A program made the position numbers and the translations under genes. The notes under the pieces were generated by a model, which saw only the letters and a program-made list of their open reading frames with translations, searched no databases and had not been told where the DNA came from. Positions 60,578 through 64,000 of a DNA stretch of 64,000 bases are shown here, in pieces. Within the stretch, counting starts at the first letter, position 1; each line of letters opens with the position of its first letter. This stretch comes from Actinacidiphila acidipaludis (GTDB lineage: Bacteria; Actinomycetota; Actinomycetes; Streptomycetales; Streptomycetaceae), in the NCBI RefSeq assembly GCF_019890725.1, contig NZ_JAINZZ010000004.1, positions 124,001-188,000 of the forward strand. The letters are read 5' to 3'.

Positions 60578-61944
60578 GACCGGTCTCCGTGCAGGTAGTG
60601 GGTGACGGCCGTGAAGCGCCCCGGCGCGTGCTCGTAGGCGCAGGCCAGTGGTGCGAGGACGCCGAGCGAGAGGGTGGCGGCCACGGTGACCGCGGCCGCG
60701 CCGAGCCGGCGCCGGTCGCGGCGGCGTCCGCGGGCGGACGGCCCCTTGGGCCCGGACGAGGGCGGTGCCGGGGTGGACGCCGGCGACGGCGGGCGGTTCC
60801 CGGTCCGCGCGGCGACGGCGGGCACCGGGCCCGGCGCCGACCGGTGCAGGGCGAGGCCCGCCGCGCGCTGGTCGCCGCCGCGGCTTCCGTTGAGGAGTTC
60901 GGCGAGCACCGGGCCGAGGTCGTCGGGCCGGCGGACCCAGGCGGCGAGGCCGGCCTCCTCCAGGGCTTCGGCGTTGGTGCGCCCGTGGCCGGGGATGCAG
61001 CGGTAGCTCGCCACCGGCAGCCCGGCGGCGAACGCCTCCAGCGAGGTGAGCCCGCCCGCGTTCTGGACCAGGACGTCGCAGGCGTGCATCAGGCCTGGCA
61101 TGTCGTCGACCCAGCCGAAGGCGTGCTCGACGCCGTCCTGCCGCAGGTGCCCGGCCAGCGCGCTGTTGCGCCCGCACACCACGACCGGGACGGCCAGTCC
61201 CGTCGCCCGTATCTCCGCGGCGGCCTCCCGGACCGGGCCGACCCCCCACGAGCCGGCCACCAGCAGCGCGAGCGGGGCGTGTGCGGGCAGGCCGAACCGG
61301 GCCCGCGCGGCGGACCTCTGGCCGTCGGCGGGCGGGCTGAACCGCGCGTCGGTGACGGGACCGGCGACGGTGACGGCGGCCGCGCCCTGGGCGTGGGCCT
61401 GCGCGGCGGGCACGGCGTGGACGGCCAGGTGGGCGTCGACCCCGTCGGCTATCCACAGGCCGTGGACGGAGAAGTCCGTGAGGTACGTCAGGGCCGGGAC
61501 GGTCAGCAGACCGCGCCGGCGCAGCGCGCCGAGGACCTGACTGGCTCCCGGGTACGTCGACACGACCGCGCGGGTGTCCGGCGGCAGGCCGCGCAGCAGC
61601 CGGCGTTCGGCGCTGCGGAACAGCGCCCGCCATATCCAACTCGGCCGGGACGTGCGGTCGGTGGCCCGGTAGAGGTGCTGGTAGCCCTCCGGGGCCCAGG
61701 TCAGCAGGCGGTGGTACGTGCCGCACACCAGCCGGCCGGCGCCCGCGGGCAGCAGGTCCAGGAAGTTCTGCCGGTCCACCAGGTAGCCGTGGGCCCGCAG
61801 CCGTTCGGTCAGCCCCGCCGCCGCGCCGTCGTGCCCGGCGCCGACGCTGGCGGAGACGACGACGATCCGCCGGGGGCCCGGGTCGTGGTGGGCGGCGGGC
61901 GGCGCGAGTGCCGGGCCCGGCAGCGGGTCGGGGCGGTCGGGCAC
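60574..61944 (-). CDS. Glycosyltransferase of the MGDG synthase/MurG-like (GT28) type
   Basis: 456-residue enzyme. RIVVVSASVGAGHDGAAAGLTERLRAHGY starts the MGDG-synthase-like N-terminal domain. The C-terminal domain has APLALLVAGSWGVGPVREAA, VVVCGRNSALAGHL and the donor-binding DMPGLMHACDVLVQNAGGLTSLEAFAAGLPVASYRCIPGHG. A Pro/Ser/Arg-rich linker and a C-terminal hydrophobic helix (LGAAAVTVAATLSLGVLAPLACA) suggest membrane anchoring, an uncommon addition. GTG 61944 is preceded by AGGAGG. The overlap with a deacetylase suggests synthesis of a deacetylated glycolipid or glycan. Confidence 0.88.
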   Translation of the reverse strand: MPDRPDPLPGPALAPPAAHHDPGPRRIVVVSASVGAGHDGAAAGLTERLRAHGYLVDRQNFLDLLPAGAGRLVCGTYHRLLTWAPEGYQHLYRATDRTSRPSWIWRALFRSAERRLLRGLPPDTRAVVSTYPGASQVLGALRRRGLLTVPALTYLTDFSVHGLWIADGVDAHLAVHAVPAAQAHAQGAAAVTVAGPVTDARFSPPADGQRSAARARFGLPAHAPLALLVAGSWGVGPVREAAAEIRATGLAVPVVVCGRNSALAGHLRQDGVEHAFGWVDDMPGLMHACDVLVQNAGGLTSLEAFAAGLPVASYRCIPGHGRTNAEALEEAGLAAWVRRPDDLGPVLAELLNGSRGGDQRAAGLALHRSAPGPVPAVAARTGNRPPSPASTPAPPSSGPKGPSARGRRRDRRRLGAAAVTVAATLSLGVLAPLACAYEHAPGRFTAVTHYLHGDRS

Positions 61945-62077
61945 GGTGGATCAGCCTCCTGACGGCGACGGGGACGGCCGGGCAGGCCCATGGCCGGGTC
62001 GGACCGCGGGCAGGCCGAAACTGGCCCTTGCACGGGCCAGGGCGATGGCGCGGATGCGGCGGCACCGAGAGGCGAAG

Positions 62078-62095
62078 CTACTACATCATGTAGAA
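62078..62095 (-). promoter_or_regulatory. CTACA/TGTAG dyad, candidate operator of glycosyltransferase-deacetylase operon
   Basis: Read on the minus strand it is TTCTACATGATGTAGTAG. It matches the plus-strand dyad at 62222 (TTCTACAACATGTAGTAA) at 15 of 18 bases. It lies 134 bp upstream of the glycosyltransferase start. The type fits BlaI/MecI/CopY repressors. Confidence 0.65.
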
Positions 62096-62221
62096 ATTGG
62101 GGAGCGGGCAGCCGGGCCGGATAGGCGCGTGGAGGCAGGTCGGCGCCGGACGGCCGGTGGGCGCGCGCGACCGGGGCGGCGTTGGGCCCCGAGGGCTGAC
62201 GGACCGGGTGCCGCTCTGCCC

Positions 62222-62239
62222 TTCTACAACATGTAGTAA
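62222..62239 (+). promoter_or_regulatory. CTACA/TGTAG dyad, candidate operator of the second PAP2 gene
   Basis: TTCTACAACATGTAGTAA, 136 bp upstream of the PAP2 start at 62375. Mirror placement with the dyad at 62078-62095 suggests that one regulator controls both directions. Confidence 0.65.
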
Positions 62240-62374
62240 GTTACCGGTGCAGTCACCTCAACGTCACCGCGATGTCATCGGCATGCCACCGCGGACCGGA
62301 GCGCCGGCCCGCCGCGTGTCGCCCCGCCGCGCCCCTCGCGCTCACGACGTGCCCATACGGAAGGACGTCTCGCT

Positions 62375-63070
62375 ATGACCGCGGCCGCCACCGCGCAGCT
62401 GGCCTTCGACGGATCAGGGATCGACGGCTCCCTGTTCACCTCCGTCACCGATTTCGCCCGTGACACCAAGTGGCTCAACACCCCCATGGAGGTGTGGACC
62501 AACCTCGGTCTGGGCGTCTTCGCGGTGCTCATGGTCATGGGCTGGTGGAGCGCGCGCCGCCGCGGCCCGCAGGCGATGACGGTCGCGCTCGCCGCGCCGG
62601 TCGCCGTCGTGACCGCCTTCGCCGTCGCCGAGGTGGTCAAGAAGATCGTGGGCGAGGTGCGCCCCTGCCGTTCGATGCCGCACGCCTACCTGGTCGACAC
62701 GTGCCCCGCGCCCTCGGACTACGCCTTCCCCAGCGGCCACAGCACCGTGGCCGCCGCGACGGTGGCCGCCCTGTTCCTGCTGAACCGCCGGCTGTGCGCG
62801 ATCGCCACGGTGTTCGCCCTGGTCGAGGGGTTCAGCCGGGTCTACGTCGGAGCGCACTACCCGCACGACGTCCTGGGCTCGGCCGTCCTCGCCCTGCCTG
62901 TCGCGTTCCTCACCAGCCTGGCGCTGCGCCGCTGGGCCACTCCGCTCGTGGCGTCCCTCAGCCGGGGCGCGCTGCGTCCCGTGCTGACCGCCGGGCCGGA
63001 CGCGGGGCCCTGGGCCGAAGGAGCCGAACCCGCCGCGGAACCGGCCGCCGTCACCCAGACCGCCGGCTGA
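62375..63070 (+). CDS. PAP2-family phosphatase
   Basis: 231-residue membrane phosphatase with about five helices. Motifs: KKIVGEVRPC (motif 1), FPSGHSTVAAA (motif 2) and SRVYVGAHYPHDVLGS (motif 3), including the catalytic histidines. Two cysteines (RPCRSMPHAYLVDTCPAP) bracket the loop between motifs 1 and 2. GGAAGGA precedes the ATG. It is the second PAP2 gene in 5 kb and carries the same type of upstream dyad as the first. Confidence 0.92.
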   Translation: MTAAATAQLAFDGSGIDGSLFTSVTDFARDTKWLNTPMEVWTNLGLGVFAVLMVMGWWSARRRGPQAMTVALAAPVAVVTAFAVAEVVKKIVGEVRPCRSMPHAYLVDTCPAPSDYAFPSGHSTVAAATVAALFLLNRRLCAIATVFALVEGFSRVYVGAHYPHDVLGSAVLALPVAFLTSLALRRWATPLVASLSRGALRPVLTAGPDAGPWAEGAEPAAEPAAVTQTAG

Positions 63071-63086
63071 CGGTCCCCTCGCGACT

Positions 63087-63122
63087 CCGGGCGCCCGGCC
63101 TTCCCCCGGGCCGGGCGCCCGG
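63087..63122 (+). terminator. Terminator hairpin after the second PAP2 gene
   Basis: Perfect 14-bp GC stem (63087-63100 with 63109-63122) and an eight-base loop, 16 bp after the stop codon. Confidence 0.8.
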
Positions 63123-63130
63123 CCCTTCCT

Positions 63131-63186
63131 CGCGCCGCGGACCGGCCACGGACGTCACCCCTTTCGTACGGCCGGTCCGCGGCGCG
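63131..63186 (-). terminator. Long hairpin at the end of the convergent membrane-protein gene
   Basis: Perfect 17-bp stem (63131-63147 with 63170-63186) around a 22-base loop, immediately after the stop of the minus-strand gene. With the hairpin at 63087-63122 it separates the convergent genes. Confidence 0.75.
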
Positions 63187-63190
63187 AAGG

Positions 63191-63829
63191 TCACTCCTCT
63201 CCCCGCTCCGCCCGATAGGCGCGCAGCGTCAGCGACGCGGCCGGCCAGGGCTGCGGAAGGGGACGCAACCGCCGCCAGTCGTACGGGGGATGCCCGAGCT
63301 TCGGCCGACGCCGGTCGTAGACGTTGATCAGCGCCCAGCCCGTGACACACGCGACGATGCCCGCACGGGCCGCGACGTCGCCGGGACCCGCGCCCGGCGC
63401 CAGCAGCCCGCCGAGCCCGGCCGTCCACAGCCACGAGCCGAGCACGGGATAGACCACCAGCTGGTGCCACACCTTGGTCGGGGCGAACGCCTGCCGGCGG
63501 GTGAAGAAGCCCTTCCGCAGCTCCCCCCGCCACTGCACAAGGCCGAAGCACAGCCATCCCGCGGCGGAGACCAGCGCCGGCCACGGCCCCGCGGCTCCGT
63601 CCGGCCGTCCCGCGCCGATCCGCCAGACGCCCAGGCCGACCGCCGCGGCCAGCAGCGGGTCGCCGAGGAGCACGGCGACGAACCCGGTGCGCGGACCCAT
63701 GAGGCGCCGCTCCAGCACCAGCGCCAGCAGCCACAGCCCCGCGGGCGTGACCCCGAACGCGGCGGCCGCGGCGACCCAGGGCCCGTGCCGCAACGGCGCC
63801 GCGGGCCAGCACAGCACGCCTCCGCTCAC
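63191..63829 (-). CDS. Integral membrane protein, unknown function
   Basis: 212-residue protein with five or so membrane helices (WVAAAAAFGVTPAGLWLLALVL; GFVAVLLGDPLLAAAVGLGVW; WPALVSAAGWLCFGLVQW; VVYPVLGSWLWTAGLGGLL; ARAGIVACVTGWALINVYD). Between them lies the polar loop RGELRKGFFTRRQAFAPTKVWHQ, and the end is basic and proline-rich. The GTG start at 63829 has no clear ribosome-binding site and could be wrong by some codons. I do not recognise the family. Confidence 0.7.
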   Translation of the reverse strand: MSGGVLCWPAAPLRHGPWVAAAAAFGVTPAGLWLLALVLERRLMGPRTGFVAVLLGDPLLAAAVGLGVWRIGAGRPDGAAGPWPALVSAAGWLCFGLVQWRGELRKGFFTRRQAFAPTKVWHQLVVYPVLGSWLWTAGLGGLLAPGAGPGDVAARAGIVACVTGWALINVYDRRRPKLGHPPYDWRRLRPLPQPWPAASLTLRAYRAERGEE

Positions 63830-63934
63830 GGGAAGGACGTTGCCCGCCGGGCCCCTCGCTCATGCCCGGCCCGGGCACGGTTCACGAGGGGGGCGGCACG
63901 TGGATCGGACCGGAGGGCGGCCCTGCGGACGGCG

Positions 63935-63993
63935 ACGGCAGGCACCTCGGGCCGGAGGGGGCCTGCGGGCAACGGCAGGCAACTCGGGCCGGA
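63935..63993. repeat. Direct repeat of 22 bp near the right window edge
   Basis: Two copies (63935-63956 and 63972-63993) of ACGGCAGGCACCTCGGGCCGGA, the second with A for C at one position, at a 37-bp period. They lie in about 170 bp with no recognisable gene; the array may continue past the window. Confidence 0.7.
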
Positions 63994-64000
63994 AGCAGGC

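Larger units (their letters stand above)
61945..62374. other. Divergent promoter region between glycosyltransferase operon and PAP2 gene
   Basis: 430 bp without a gene. Two near-identical 18-bp dyads stand about 135 bp from each flanking start codon (62078-62095 facing left, 62222-62239 facing right). The A/T-rich patches around both dyads probably contain the promoters. Confidence 0.7.

Overview
The window is chromosomal DNA from a high-GC actinomycete, almost certainly a Streptomyces or close relative. Support comes from the strong third-position GC bias, GTG and TTG starts, a mycothiol gene (mshB), a DasR-type site in front of a chitinase gene, and a local gene set (bldK-like peptide transporters, typA, sdh, mshB) that I recall from Streptomyces chromosomes. 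No tRNA, rRNA, CRISPR array, insertion sequence or prophage was recognised. All families and homology statements come from reading the sequence and general knowledge, not from searches.

Left part (1-30 kb): three peptide-type ABC importer clusters lie on the minus strand. Cluster C (1-3866) runs permease, lipoprotein, permease and is cut by the window edge. Clusters B (12466-18336) and A (18634-24328) are tandem paralogous five-gene operons in the order lipoprotein, permease B, permease C, ATPase D, ATPase F. Between C and B sit a frameshifted membrane-protein gene, an S9 prolyl-oligopeptidase, a plus-strand group (small membrane protein, mshB, a DUF6113 protein, a proline-rich single-pass protein) and a stub of a SpoIIE-type phosphatase. 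Right of cluster A are a 498-bp regulatory gap, typA, a membrane protein and a solitary peptide-binding lipoprotein.

Middle (30-46 kb): a three-gene Sdh1-type succinate dehydrogenase operon; a TPM-domain protein paired with a PspA/IM30 protein; two large paralogous PAS-GAF-PP2C-HATPase regulators; a translationally coupled trio (RpiB-like, small SPOR-like, NUDIX); a GntR regulator; and a DUF4190-type membrane protein.

Right part (46-64 kb): a GH18 chitinase with a near-consensus DasR site, an alpha/beta hydrolase, an HTH-less LysR-type effector protein divergent from a DUF5997 gene, an ABC-2 exporter operon ending in a secreted beta-propeller/phosphoesterase, a second hydrolase, a MarR-GNAT fusion with an operator over its start codon, a PAP2-MFS pair, a glycosyltransferase-polysaccharide deacetylase operon and a second PAP2 gene. 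CTACA/TGTAG dyads stand in front of both PAP2 genes and the glycosyltransferase operon, which suggests a shared cell-envelope regulon.

The most interesting items are: GTCCG-N5-CGGAC dyads in front of two peptide-transporter operons; strong hairpins placed after the lipoprotein gene in all three transporter clusters; the possible split LysR regulator; the exporter/propeller-phosphoesterase operon with a histidine-rich ATPase tail; and a candidate membrane-embedded metal site in SdhC.
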